DNA of 64,000 bases from Flammeovirgaceae bacterium UBA2366 (GTDB lineage Bacteria; Bacteroidota; Bacteroidia; Cytophagales; Cyclobacteriaceae). The stretch is from assembly GCA_002344065.1 (NCBI GenBank), contig DDTK01000012.1, positions 444,965-508,964 of the forward strand, written 5' to 3'. Every line of letters starts with the position of its first letter. Positions within the stretch are counted from its first letter, which is position 1. Under the pieces are notes generated by a model. The model was not told the DNA's origin, did not search any database, and saw only the letters and a list, made by a program, of their open reading frames with translations. Made by a program: the position numbers and the translations under genes. Shown here piece by piece: positions 36,059 through 44,812 of the stretch.

Positions 36059-36066
36059 TAGCTTTG
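36059..36066 (+). promoter_or_regulatory. Candidate -7 box for the Nif3-like gene (TAGCTTTG)
   Basis: Exact TAnnTTTG match 38 bases before the ATG at 36105. A TTC at 36037-36039 lies 19 bases upstream, a poor -33. It lies in the same 54-bp divergent gap as the lpxK box. Confidence 0.4.
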
Positions 36067-36078
36067 TTAGTTAAAAAT

Positions 36079-36086
36079 CAAAAGTA
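36079..36086 (-). promoter_or_regulatory. Candidate -7 box for lpxK (TACTTTTG)
   Basis: On the minus strand this reads TACTTTTG, an exact TAnnTTTG match 28 bases before the lpxK ATG. It faces the plus-strand box at 36059-36066, so the two promoters would overlap back to back. Confidence 0.4.
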
Positions 36087-36104
36087 CGATTAACTCAGTG
36101 ATTC

Positions 36105-37205
36105 ATGAAAGTATCTGACGTTACCCACTACCTGGAATCCATGGCGCCCCGTTCCTATCAGGAGTCATATGACAACTCCGGTCTATTAACGGGCAGCCCC
36201 GATCAGGCAGTTAAGGGAATACTGGTATCGTTAGATTGCGTAGAGGCGGTTGTGGAAGAAGCTATTAAGCTCAACTGTAACCTGATCGTAGCCCATCATC
36301 CAATCATCTTTAAAGGACTGAAGAAATTAACCGGCAGTAACTACGTGGAGCGAACCATAATAAAGGCTATAAAAAATGATATTGCCATTTACGCCATCCA
36401 CACCAATCTGGATAATGTACATACGGGCGTTAACAAAAAAATAGCGGAGAAAATTGGTTTGCAAAACTTGAAAATACTCGCCCCAAAACCCAATACCCTT
36501 TCCAAACTGGTAACCTTTATTCCACTTACCGATAGTGAAGCAGTGCTTGCTGAACTTTACAAAGCGGGTGCAGGGCAAATCGGGAATTATAAAAATTGCA
36601 GCTTTCAGGTAACGGGCACCGGTACCTTTATGCCCAACGATCAGGCGAACCCACACATTGGAAAAGTTAATCAGCAGGAATTGGTAAATGAAATACGGGC
36701 TGAAGTCATTTTCCCATCCCACCGGGAGGCCCAAATTATTCAAACCCTGAAAAAAGCTCACCCGTACGAAGAGGTGGCCTATTATATCACAACGCTGAAT
36801 AATGAAAATCAGGAGGTAGGCTTTGGCATGGTGGGTGAACTGGAGAATGAAATGGAACCTACCGTGTTTCTAAGACATCTTAAAAAAAGCATGGAACTGA
36901 AGGTAATCCGCCATACCCCTATACTGGAAAAACCCATTCGTAAGGTGGCTTTATGCGGTGGGTCGGGTAGCTTTCTGCTTCCAGCCGCTATTCATTCAGG
37001 TGCCCAGGTTTTCATAACCGCAGATTTCAAATACCACGAGTTCTTTGATGCTGATAATCAGATCATTATAGCTGATATAGGGCATTATGAAAGCGAGGTT
37101 TTTACGAAAGATTTACTAACCGATATTTTGAAAGAAAAATTTCCTACTTTTGCAGTCAATTTTTCCGGAACTAGCACGAATCCAGTACGTTATCTTATAG
37201 ATTAA
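36105..37205 (+). CDS. Nif3-like dinuclear metal-centre protein
   Basis: A 366-residue member of the Nif3/YbgI/YqfO family, which forms toroidal hexamers with two metals per subunit. IVAHHPIIFKG (about 66-76) and HTNLDNVHTGVN (about 102-113) supply the first-half ligands, and the C-terminal GQVFIT-like ADFKYHEFFDA and ADIGHYESE supply the rest. The middle insert (about 128-240) is the PII-like domain seen in the long form of the family. Proposed roles include GTP cyclohydrolase I activity and metal handling, none settled. It is followed 8 bp later by the coiled-coil gene, a pairing common in Bacteroidota. Confidence 0.92.
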   Translation: MKVSDVTHYLESMAPRSYQESYDNSGLLTGSPDQAVKGILVSLDCVEAVVEEAIKLNCNLIVAHHPIIFKGLKKLTGSNYVERTIIKAIKNDIAIYAIHTNLDNVHTGVNKKIAEKIGLQNLKILAPKPNTLSKLVTFIPLTDSEAVLAELYKAGAGQIGNYKNCSFQVTGTGTFMPNDQANPHIGKVNQQELVNEIRAEVIFPSHREAQIIQTLKKAHPYEEVAYYITTLNNENQEVGFGMVGELENEMEPTVFLRHLKKSMELKVIRHTPILEKPIRKVALCGGSGSFLLPAAIHSGAQVFITADFKYHEFFDADNQIIIADIGHYESEVFTKDLLTDILKEKFPTFAVNFSGTSTNPVRYLID

Positions 37206-37213
37206 AATACTAA

Positions 37214-38020
37214 ATGGAAACTCAGACCGTAGCACAGAAACTCGAAGCACTTGTTAAACTGCAAACCATCGACAGCAAATTAGACGAACTGATAAAATTA
37301 AGAGGTGACCTTCCCGATGAGGTTCAGGATTTGGAAGATGAAATGACGGGGTACAACACCCGCCTCCAACGCCACGAAAACGAGTTGAAGGAAATCGAAG
37401 AAGGTATTAAGAAAAGCAAAGAAGGTATTAAGGAAGCTGAAAAGCTTATCAAAAAGTATAACGAACAGCAGAAAAATGTTCGTAACAACCGCGAGTTCGA
37501 TGCCATCACAAAAGAAGTTGAACTTCAGGAACTCGAAATCCAGATCTGCGAAAAGCGCATTAAAGAAGGCAAAGACTTAACCCAGGCTAAAAAGGATGAA
37601 ATAGCCAAAACTGAAGCCTTGATTGCCGAACGTGGCGAACACCTGGACATCAAAAAGAAAGAACTTGACGGAATATTGGCCGAAAGCCAGGAAGAAGAAA
37701 AAAGACTGTTGGCCGAGCGCGAAAAAGCAATCAAGAAAATAGAAGACAAAACCCTGTTAAAATACTACGAACGCTTACGCGGAAGCCTTACCAATGGCCT
37801 GGCTGTTGTTCGTGTAGTGCGTGGCGCTGCAGAAGGATGTAACATTGTTATCCCGCCTCAAAAAATCGCTGAAATCCGCGAGAAGAAAAAAATTGTTATT
37901 GATGAACATTCCGGTCGTATCTTAGCTGATGTGGACATGGATTCACTGGATGACAGTGATAAACCCAAAAAGGCTGGCGCCCCTGCAACGCCTGTCCGCA
38001 GAAGAAAAGCGGTTGGATAA
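37214..38020 (+). CDS. Coiled-coil protein of the C4-type zinc-ribbon family, ribbon degenerate
   Basis: A 268-residue protein: a long charged antiparallel coiled coil (about 8-190) followed by the C4-type zinc-ribbon region (about 195-240). Family members usually show two CxxC pairs; here the first reads GAAEGC and the second IDEHSG, so only one of four cysteines remains and zinc binding should be lost. The fold seems otherwise kept (VIPPQKIAEIREKKK, GRILADVD). An alanine- and lysine-rich tail follows. The role of the family is unclear; a nucleic-acid or ribosome connection is often guessed. Cotranscribed with the Nif3-like gene; a terminator hairpin follows 20 bases after the stop. Confidence 0.88.
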   Translation: METQTVAQKLEALVKLQTIDSKLDELIKLRGDLPDEVQDLEDEMTGYNTRLQRHENELKEIEEGIKKSKEGIKEAEKLIKKYNEQQKNVRNNREFDAITKEVELQELEIQICEKRIKEGKDLTQAKKDEIAKTEALIAERGEHLDIKKKELDGILAESQEEEKRLLAEREKAIKKIEDKTLLKYYERLRGSLTNGLAVVRVVRGAAEGCNIVIPPQKIAEIREKKKIVIDEHSGRILADVDMDSLDDSDKPKKAGAPATPVRRRKAVG

Positions 38021-39506
38021 ATTCACTCCGATATCATTCAAAAAGGCAGGCCTGTTGACCTGCCTTTTTTTATGGGCATGCTCCGGCCTTTATGCCCGGC
38101 AACCGCAATGGTTGGGTCAGGAGCCGTATAAAAAGGCCTATGATCTTTGCATCAACTTAATGCTTGATGAAAGTAGGGTGCTTTTACCATCACCGACAAC
38201 ACCAGAGGCCATTTACATTAGTTCGTTAGCCGATATACTGGAATTACTGATAACGGAAGATGTCACCCGGTTTGCAGCGCTGGAGAAGCAATACGAAAAA
38301 CGCATCGAGCTATTAAAAAAAATAAGTCCGGCAACGAATAAAAGTCTGTTTGTCCTTGCCGAACTCCGCTTACAATGGGCTTTTGTTTACCTCAAGTTTG
38401 GGCACGACTTCACAGCGGCCTGGAACATTCGGCAGGCGCACATCCTCACGCAGGAATGCCAACGAAAATTTCCTGAATTTCTTCCCATTCAAAAAACTTC
38501 CGGTGTACTGGAAGTGATGTTGGGCTCCGTGCCGGAAAAATATCAATGGGTATTAACGATGTTAGGGATGAAGGGATCGGTAGAAACCGGTCTCAATCAA
38601 CTTAGGATGGTTCAACAAGATGAAGCATCCTTATCCTTTGAAACCAATCTGCTTTATCATTTGATTGAAGGATTCGTGCTGCAACAAACCGACTCAGCGC
38701 TGGTTGCCCTGGAAAATCTACATCACCAAAATCCAGAAAATAAATTAATCATGTTTCTGGGAGCCTCATTAGCCATTAAAAATTCATCCAGCGAAATGGC
38801 TATGATTATACTGGAGAAATTAAAAGGTCAGGCAGGCGGACTTACCATTTACTATGCCGATTACCTGTTGGGAGAAGTGTACCTGCATCAAGGAAATTAT
38901 CAAAAGTCCATTCAGGCCTACAGAAGGTTTATACAGACATATAAAGGAAGCAACTACATCAAAGATGCTTATTACAAAATAGGCATTGCGTATTGGCTGC
39001 TTACTATGCCCGACCAGGCTCAGGTCAATTTTGAACTGGCCAAAAAAAATGGGAAAGAGGCAGCTGAGGCCGACAAGTATGCTGTCAGAAGTCTTGCCGA
39101 AAATGATTTTACCAACATCAAGTTGACCAAAGCCAGGTATAGTATTGATGGTGGTTATTACGATGAAGCCATTCGGCTGCTTAAATCAATTAAAAAGGAG
39201 GAGCTTGTATCAAGTCGTGAATTAACGGAATATCACTATCGGTTTGCCCGCTTATATCATAAACTAAATCAGTTAACGGATGCGAAGAAATTCTATGCTC
39301 AGGCTATTGACTTAGCCGGCACAGAAAGTTGGTATTTTGCACCGAATGCCTGCCTGCAACTGGGTTATATTTTCAGGGATGAAGGTAATTTAGAGGAGGC
39401 ACAAAAATACTTTAACAAGGCAATGAGTTATAAGAAGCATGCCTATAAAAACAGTATTGATAGTAAGGCTAAGTCAGCGTTGGCACAATTAAAAAAAATA
39501 AAATAA
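38013..39506 (+). CDS. Secreted tetratricopeptide-repeat protein
   Basis: About 497 residues. The frame is open to an ATG at 37929 inside the previous gene, but a signal peptide (KKAGLLTCLFLWACSGLYARQ) begins about 40 codons later, so TTG 38013, overlapping the previous stop by 8 bases, is the best start; this is uncertain. The body is helical with at least four TPR-like units near the C-terminus (LGEVYLHQGNYQKSIQAYRRF, KDAYYKIGIAYWLL, YHYRFARLYHKLNQ, LGYIFRDEGNLEEAQKYF). Such proteins act as periplasmic assembly scaffolds. A strong terminator-like hairpin lies within the signal-peptide codons, so expression may depend on readthrough. Partner unknown. Confidence 0.8.
   Translation: MDKFTPISFKKAGLLTCLFLWACSGLYARQPQWLGQEPYKKAYDLCINLMLDESRVLLPSPTTPEAIYISSLADILELLITEDVTRFAALEKQYEKRIELLKKISPATNKSLFVLAELRLQWAFVYLKFGHDFTAAWNIRQAHILTQECQRKFPEFLPIQKTSGVLEVMLGSVPEKYQWVLTMLGMKGSVETGLNQLRMVQQDEASLSFETNLLYHLIEGFVLQQTDSALVALENLHHQNPENKLIMFLGASLAIKNSSSEMAMIILEKLKGQAGGLTIYYADYLLGEVYLHQGNYQKSIQAYRRFIQTYKGSNYIKDAYYKIGIAYWLLTMPDQAQVNFELAKKNGKEAAEADKYAVRSLAENDFTNIKLTKARYSIDGGYYDEAIRLLKSIKKEELVSSRELTEYHYRFARLYHKLNQLTDAKKFYAQAIDLAGTESWYFAPNACLQLGYIFRDEGNLEEAQKYFNKAMSYKKHAYKNSIDSKAKSALAQLKKIK
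38040..38071 (+). terminator. Rho-independent terminator inside the start of the TPR gene
   Basis: An 11-bp stem (AAAAAGGCAGG, 38040-38050; CCTGCCTTTTT, 38059-38069) with an 8-base loop and a run of seven T at 38065-38071. It begins 20 bases after the stop of the coiled-coil gene, as a terminator should, but it also falls within the TPR gene's signal-peptide codons. Confidence 0.7.
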
Positions 39507-39509
39507 TGA

Positions 39510-40151
39510 CTACGCTACTGAAAGCTCCTTCTTTAGCTGAGCCAAATGAACCGTGTCATTATAACGCTCAACAGCGAACATCGATCCTGTATAATTCAAT
39601 ATGTACAAGCATGAATTTTCGTGCTCAAACATATCCATACTTCGGAGCGGATAATTCAACAGATAACACAGCAATATCCGAATGGCACGGCCGTGCATAC
39701 AAATGAGAATCGTGTTTTCATTCGGCTTTTGCTGAATATAATCAATTGCAGGTTTCATTCGCTTCACCACATCCTCCGGACTTTCTCCGCCCTCAATGCG
39801 TAACTGTGTTTCACCTTTACGCCATTGCTCCAGCATGTAGTGGTAGTAAGCATCTTCCTCAGGTGTGATAGACTGCCCCTCCTTCTTGCCCCATGATATT
39901 TCATTCAGGCCAATCAGGCGTTCATGAGGTATATCTGCTGCAATAAAATGTTCAACCGATTCAATGCTCCGTTTTAAAACAGATGTATAAACTTTATCAA
40001 ACGTAACGTGTTTATAAGCATCATAAAATGCTTTCGCCTGTGCCCTTCCAAAGTCGTTCAAACTGCTGTCCACACCACTGCCCTGAACAATGCCCCGAAG
40101 GTTAAAATCAGTCTGTCCATGACGAACAATGTATATTTTTTTCGTGTTCAA
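39510..40151 (-). CDS. Histidine phosphatase family protein (phosphoglycerate mutase-like)
   Basis: A 213-residue branch-1 histidine phosphatase. The catalytic RHG is at 10-12 (YIVRHGQTDFN), a Glu lies in LNEISWGKKEGQ, and the second His is in CMHGRAIR, with Arg61-type residues in SVLKRSIES. These enzymes remove phosphate from sugars, nucleotides or phosphoglycerates, or act as mutases; the sequence does not choose between them. Tail-to-tail with the TPR gene with only 3 bases between stops, and divergent from the menaquinone operon. Confidence 0.92.
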   Translation of the reverse strand: MNTKKIYIVRHGQTDFNLRGIVQGSGVDSSLNDFGRAQAKAFYDAYKHVTFDKVYTSVLKRSIESVEHFIAADIPHERLIGLNEISWGKKEGQSITPEEDAYYHYMLEQWRKGETQLRIEGGESPEDVVKRMKPAIDYIQQKPNENTILICMHGRAIRILLCYLLNYPLRSMDMFEHENSCLYILNYTGSMFAVERYNDTVHLAQLKKELSVA

Positions 40152-40200
40152 TTTGTAGCTATTTTGGCCCTGTTTTGAGGGAAAAACCTAAAAACTGCCG

Positions 40201-40208
40201 CAAAAATA
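40201..40208 (-). promoter_or_regulatory. Candidate -7 box for the histidine phosphatase gene (TATTTTTG)
   Basis: On the minus strand this reads TATTTTTG, exact to TAnnTTTG, 49 bases before the ATG at 40151. No -33 element is convincing. Confidence 0.35.
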
Positions 40209-40245
40209 GAAAAAGAATTCACCTTACCATTTTCGACAATAACGA

Positions 40246-40671
40246 ATGTCTTTATTTAGCCCTAACGTAACACTTGAGGCCTTAAACAAAATGTCAACCA
40301 ACACCATGGTTGAACACCTCGGTATCATGTTCACGGAAATCGGTGATGATTACATCTCAGCCACTATGCCGGTGGATCATCGCACGCATCAACCCTACGG
40401 TTTACTGCATGGAGGCGCCTCCGTAGCACTTGCCGAGACCCTAGGAAGTGTTGCTGCCCATTGTTGTATTGATACTGCCATCCAATACTGTGTTGGACTG
40501 GATATCAATGCCAATCACGTTAAAGGAATTAAGGAAGGTATTGTCACCGGCACCACAAAACCAATACACATTGGTAAAAAAACCCACGTATGGGAAATCC
40601 GGATCACCAATGAAAAAAAAGAGTTGATTTGTATCAGCCGCATCACCATGGCTGTTATCGATAAGCGTTAG
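40246..40671 (+). CDS. menI: Hotdog thioesterase, probable DHNA-CoA hydrolase
   Basis: A 141-residue hotdog-fold thioesterase of the YdiI/PaaI branch. The catalytic block PYGLLHGGASVALAETLGS has H55 in the HGG loop and E64 as the likely general base. YdiI-type members release 1,4-dihydroxy-2-naphthoate from its CoA ester, the step after MenB. Being first in an operon with menF, menD, menB and menE makes that role the best guess; a housekeeping acyl-CoA thioesterase is the alternative. The stop is 3 bases before the menF ATG. Confidence 0.85.
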   Translation: MSLFSPNVTLEALNKMSTNTMVEHLGIMFTEIGDDYISATMPVDHRTHQPYGLLHGGASVALAETLGSVAAHCCIDTAIQYCVGLDINANHVKGIKEGIVTGTTKPIHIGKKTHVWEIRITNEKKELICISRITMAVIDKR

Positions 40672-40674
40672 GAT

Positions 40675-41868
40675 ATGAGTCACATACAAACGATATCAGA
40701 AACCATTGATATTCCTATTGAACTGGAGGATTTACTGGGACGACTCATCGTGTTTACCCTGGAACACGATTACTCCCTGGCCGCCTGGCGCCTGCCTGAA
40801 TCTGCTACCACGCATATTATCCTAACCATTAAACCAGACTACTATCAACTTACGGATACTTTTGAGGAGATCGGATCAGGATTCATCTTTCATCCTTTTG
40901 ATTCCCAACAGTCCGGCATCTTCATCAAATCCGACATTCAATTTGTGTTTGAACAAGGAAAGCTTAAAACCGATGAACCTTCATCTGCAAAAGCAATGGA
41001 ATGGTTGGTGAAAAATATTGTTGAACCTTCAGACCTTCATACAAAAGCTAAGTTTCCTGCATCGAAAAAATTAAATAAAACCACTGATTTTATTGAACTT
41101 GTCAGGCACGCTATCAACCAAATTGAACATGGTTATGCCGAAAAGATTGTTCCTTCGCGCGTTAAAGCAGTAGAACTTTCACCTGCGTTTGATGTTCAGG
41201 ACGCATTCCTGCGATTGGAGAATAGCTATCCCAATGCATTGGTTTCATTTGTATATACCCCAAAGCACGGGGCCTGGCTGGGTGCATCCCCAGAAATTCT
41301 GGTGTCGGTTCAGAAAAATATTTTTCGAACAGTTGCGCTTGCCGGAACACAAGCGCACACCACGGGCATGAACCTCAAACAAGTAGCCTGGACACAAAAA
41401 GAAATTGAAGAGCAGGCCTTGGTGAGCCGATACATTATTAACTGCTTTAAGAAAATCAGGCTACGTGAATTTGAGGAACATGGACCGAAAACTGTTGTAG
41501 CAGGAAACCTGATGCACCTTAAAACAGATTTCGCTGTGGATATGAAAGCCACAAACTTTCTGCAATTAGGCTCTGTTATGTTGCGACTCCTCCACCCCAC
41601 TTCAGCGGTATGCGGAACGCCATTGGAAACCTCACGTAAATTTCTGCTAGAACATGAAGGTTATTCGCGTGAGTTTTATTCCGGTTTTCTCGGCCCTGTA
41701 AATATGCATGAAAGCAGTCACCTTTTTGTAAACCTAAGGTGTTTGCAACTCTTCGCAGATCAGGCATGGTTATATGCAGGCGCAGGTGTTACAGCCGATT
41801 CTATTCCGGAAAAAGAATGGGAAGAAACAGAGATGAAGATGAATACCTTGCTTCAGGTTATCCGCTAA
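40675..41868 (+). CDS. menF: Isochorismate synthase
   Basis: A 397-residue chorismate-using enzyme that makes isochorismate, the committed precursor of menaquinone. Conserved blocks are KIVPSRVK, GASPEILVS, RTVALAGTQ, the CGTPLETSRKFLLEHEGYSREFYSGFLGP active-site region, and the C-terminal LYAGAGVTADSIPEKEWEETEMK. Siderophore-type isochorismate synthases look similar, but menD and menB directly downstream settle the pathway. Six bases separate it from menD. Confidence 0.95.
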   Translation: MSHIQTISETIDIPIELEDLLGRLIVFTLEHDYSLAAWRLPESATTHIILTIKPDYYQLTDTFEEIGSGFIFHPFDSQQSGIFIKSDIQFVFEQGKLKTDEPSSAKAMEWLVKNIVEPSDLHTKAKFPASKKLNKTTDFIELVRHAINQIEHGYAEKIVPSRVKAVELSPAFDVQDAFLRLENSYPNALVSFVYTPKHGAWLGASPEILVSVQKNIFRTVALAGTQAHTTGMNLKQVAWTQKEIEEQALVSRYIINCFKKIRLREFEEHGPKTVVAGNLMHLKTDFAVDMKATNFLQLGSVMLRLLHPTSAVCGTPLETSRKFLLEHEGYSREFYSGFLGPVNMHESSHLFVNLRCLQLFADQAWLYAGAGVTADSIPEKEWEETEMKMNTLLQVIR

Positions 41869-41874
41869 CGTGGC

Positions 41875-43605
41875 ATGACGCGCTTTCAGCCGATATACGA
41901 TATTGCCGAACTATGTGCCCGTAAAGGACTAAAGCACGCAGTGCTCTCCCCGGGATCACGGTGCGCCCCGCTTACACTTGCTTTTACCCGTCATACCCAG
42001 CTTGAATGTAAAACCATCAGTGACGAACGAAGTGCCGCCTTTATCGGATTAGGTATTGCACAGCAAACCAAACAGGCCACTATTCTTATCTGCACTTCCG
42101 GAACAGCGGTGTATAATTTTGCACCGGCTGTGGCAGAAGCATTCTTTTCCAAAACACCACTTTTAATTTTTACAGCCGATCGTCCGGCTGAATGGATTGC
42201 ACAACAAGATGGTCAAACTATCTATCAGGAAAATATCTTCGGAAAACACGCCAAGAAATCCTTTCAGTTGCCGCAGGATTACGAACATCCCGATAGCCAG
42301 TGGGCAATTAACCGCATTGTAAATGAAGCGATTAATGAAACAACCCAATATCCACCAGGGCCGGTTCATATAAATGTACCTTTTCGCGAGCCCTTGTATC
42401 CTACCGCTTCGGAAGATTTTTCTTATAGTAAATCTGTCCGGACGATTGATGCCGTTAGCGGAGAATTAAGTTTATCAAAGACATTACGCAAACAGTTTAT
42501 TAAAGAATGGTTGGGTTATCATAAAGTGTTGATCGTTTCCGGTCAGCAAGGCTATCACGAACCCACAGCTAAACTGCTTGAACAGGTTTGCAGCAAACAC
42601 AACCTGCCTATAGTTGGTGATGTTATTTCTAACCTGCACATCATTGAAAACCTGGTTCGTCATGCCGATCTGTTTTTAGGGCAGGCCAATAATGAAATCA
42701 AAAAATCACTTCAGCCCGAAGTGCTGATTACCTTCGGAGAATCTGTTATCTCAAAAAATCTAAAACTATTCTTGCGTCAGTATCCGGCAACCATACATTG
42801 GCACATTCAAACATCAGGCACTCCCTCCGATAGTTTTCAAAGTCTGACACGCATTATTCACGCAGAACCTGCTGAGTTTTTTAATCTTCTGGACTCTTTT
42901 GACACGTCTGAAAATTTCGATCAGCAAAAACGAAGTAATTACCAGAAACTCTGGGAGGTTGAGGAACGAAAAACCAATCGCTTGCTTCAGGAATTCTATC
43001 CACAGGAAAGTTTTGGCGAGCTTGAACTCGTCAAAGAAATCCTGCAACAACTTCCCTTACCCTGTAATCTTCACCTGGCAAACTCCATGAGTGTTCGTTA
43101 TGCCAACTTCATCGGCCTTACTGCCAAACAAAAAGGAATTGAAGTCTTCAGCAACCGGGGCACCAGCGGCATTGACGGGTGCACCAGCACTACTGTAGGA
43201 CATGCGTTGGCCAGTACTGTACCCAATATTTTAATCACCGGTGACATGGCCTTTTTTTATGATCGAAATGCATTCTGGCACAACTATCCAATAGCTAACT
43301 TCAGGGCGGTGGTCTTAAATAATCATGGCGGTACAATTTTTAATCTGATTGATGGACCATCCTCATTGCCCGAATCGGATGAATATTTTATTACACGGCA
43401 GGCACTATCCGCAAAAAAATTATGCGAGGAATTTGGTTTCGATTACCTGAAAATCGATAACAAAAGAAAAATCAAAAACACATTAAAAGACTTTCTGGAT
43501 TTTGACGGGAATACAAAAATTCTCGAACTGGAAACTTCACACGAAATAAACAAAGCTATTTTTGAAACGTTAAAAAAGAAAATAAAAACGAGCTATGAAT
43601 CTTAA
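41875..43605 (+). CDS. menD: SEPHCHC synthase MenD
   Basis: MenD is a thiamine-diphosphate enzyme joining isochorismate and 2-oxoglutarate in menaquinone synthesis. The 576-residue product shows the start CARKGLKHAVLSPGSRCAPL, the SDERSAAFIGLGIA block with the conserved Glu, FTADRPAEW, the SNRGTSGIDGCTST region, and GDMAFFYDRNAFW, where the ThDP/Mg Asp sits (normally GDxxxxxDxN). The length is normal. The 3' end overlaps menB by 11 bases, so the genes are translationally coupled. Confidence 0.96.
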   Translation: MTRFQPIYDIAELCARKGLKHAVLSPGSRCAPLTLAFTRHTQLECKTISDERSAAFIGLGIAQQTKQATILICTSGTAVYNFAPAVAEAFFSKTPLLIFTADRPAEWIAQQDGQTIYQENIFGKHAKKSFQLPQDYEHPDSQWAINRIVNEAINETTQYPPGPVHINVPFREPLYPTASEDFSYSKSVRTIDAVSGELSLSKTLRKQFIKEWLGYHKVLIVSGQQGYHEPTAKLLEQVCSKHNLPIVGDVISNLHIIENLVRHADLFLGQANNEIKKSLQPEVLITFGESVISKNLKLFLRQYPATIHWHIQTSGTPSDSFQSLTRIIHAEPAEFFNLLDSFDTSENFDQQKRSNYQKLWEVEERKTNRLLQEFYPQESFGELELVKEILQQLPLPCNLHLANSMSVRYANFIGLTAKQKGIEVFSNRGTSGIDGCTSTTVGHALASTVPNILITGDMAFFYDRNAFWHNYPIANFRAVVLNNHGGTIFNLIDGPSSLPESDEYFITRQALSAKKLCEEFGFDYLKIDNKRKIKNTLKDFLDFDGNTKILELETSHEINKAIFETLKKKIKTSYES

Positions 43606-44419
43606 GTATCCCTGGAAACCGATTAAAGAGTACAAAGAAATTTTGTTTCATAAATATGAGGGTATTGCCCGCATCAGTATTAACCGTCCGCAGGTTCATA
43701 ATGCATTCACACCCCTTACAGTACAGGAAATGATTGATGCCATGTACATCTGTCGTGAGGATGCAGACATTCGTGTAGTGGTATTAACCGGTGAAGGCGG
43801 TAAAGCGTTCTGCAGCGGTGGCGACCAGAGTGTGCGTGGTCATGGTGGTTATGTTGGCCAGGATGCCACGCCTCGTTTGAACGTTTTGGATCTGCAAAAG
43901 CTGATTCGCTCCATTCCTAAACCGGTTATTGCAGCCGTGGCCGGCTGGGCTATTGGTGGCGGACATGTACTGCATGTGGTTTGTGATCTTTCCATCGCTG
44001 CGGAGAATGCCCGCTTCGGACAAACGGGTCCTAAGGTTGGCAGCTTTGATGGCGGATTTGGCGCCTCCTACCTTGCCCGCATTGTTGGACAGAAAAAAGC
44101 ACGTGAAATCTGGTACTTATGCGATCAGTATGATGCACAGGAAGCGCTTGATATGGGGCTTGTGAACAAAGTTGTTCCCCTAGAACAACTCGAAGAAACG
44201 TACGTAACCTGGTGCAAAAAAATTATTGCTAAAAGTCCGCTGGCTATCCGCATGCTAAAAGCCTCTTTCAATGCTGAACTTGATGGGCAGGCCGGTATTC
44301 AGGAACTGGCCGGCAATGCTACACTCCTGTATTACCTGAGTGACGAAGCAAAAGAAGGTAAGAATGCCTTTTTGGAAAAGCGTGAGCCTAACTGGGATAA
44401 ATTTCCTAAATTCCCGTAA
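43595..44419 (+). CDS. menB: 1,4-dihydroxy-2-naphthoyl-CoA synthase
   Basis: MenB, a crotonase-fold enzyme, closes the second ring by condensing o-succinylbenzoyl-CoA to DHNA-CoA. The 274-residue product has the oxyanion strand GGKAFCSGGDQSVRG, the VAGWAIGGGHVLHVVCDL core, FGQTGPKVGSFDGGFG and the C-terminal EREPNWDKFPKF ending typical of MenB. It starts within the menD end. The reaction needs MenE's product, and MenE is encoded in the same operon. Confidence 0.96.
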   Translation: MNLKYPWKPIKEYKEILFHKYEGIARISINRPQVHNAFTPLTVQEMIDAMYICREDADIRVVVLTGEGGKAFCSGGDQSVRGHGGYVGQDATPRLNVLDLQKLIRSIPKPVIAAVAGWAIGGGHVLHVVCDLSIAAENARFGQTGPKVGSFDGGFGASYLARIVGQKKAREIWYLCDQYDAQEALDMGLVNKVVPLEQLEETYVTWCKKIIAKSPLAIRMLKASFNAELDGQAGIQELAGNATLLYYLSDEAKEGKNAFLEKREPNWDKFPKFP

Positions 44420-44432
44420 CAGAGTGAATAAT

Positions 44433-44801
44433 ATGGACATCCAGAAGCGAGAGATCTATCGCTCCATTGCTGAAGTAGCCTACGTTATCGCCAAAGCCGA
44501 TAAAGGTTTAAGTGCGACAGAGCGAATGGCCTTCAATGACATCATCCAAAAAGAACTGGACTATGATTCCTGGGTGGCGCAAAGCCGCTTTGAGTTGCTG
44601 GATGAAGTAACCCAGCCTTCGCTCGAGGCTGCTTACAAGGAAGCCATGGTAGATTTTAAGCGCTATAAAAATCATCTCACTCCAGAATTAAAAGAGAAGG
44701 CTAAACGTGTTGTTAAACAAGTGGCAGAATCCTGCTGTGGGTTTTCTGCTAAGGAAGCGTTGATCCTCACACGGTTTGAGCGAGACCTGGATGAATTATA
44801 A
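44433..44801 (+). CDS. TerB-like helical protein within the menaquinone operon
   Basis: A 122-residue all-helical protein that resembles the TerB/DnaJ-associated helical domain (AEVAYVIAKADKGLSATERMAF). The frame runs back to 44340 inside menB, but the ATG at 44433, 13 bases after the menB stop, is the sensible start. TerB-like domains bind metal or act as structural modules; none of the usual acidic ligand positions can be assigned with confidence. No reaction in menaquinone synthesis needs it, so it may be a small assembly or regulatory factor. It is followed 11 bases later by menE. Confidence 0.78.
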   Translation: MDIQKREIYRSIAEVAYVIAKADKGLSATERMAFNDIIQKELDYDSWVAQSRFELLDEVTQPSLEAAYKEAMVDFKRYKNHLTPELKEKAKRVVKQVAESCCGFSAKEALILTRFERDLDEL

Positions 44802-44812
44802 CCCAACTTATT

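Noticed and set aside
39506..39706. Short plus-strand frame after the TPR gene
   Set aside because: It lies antisense to the histidine phosphatase coding region and has no homologous features.
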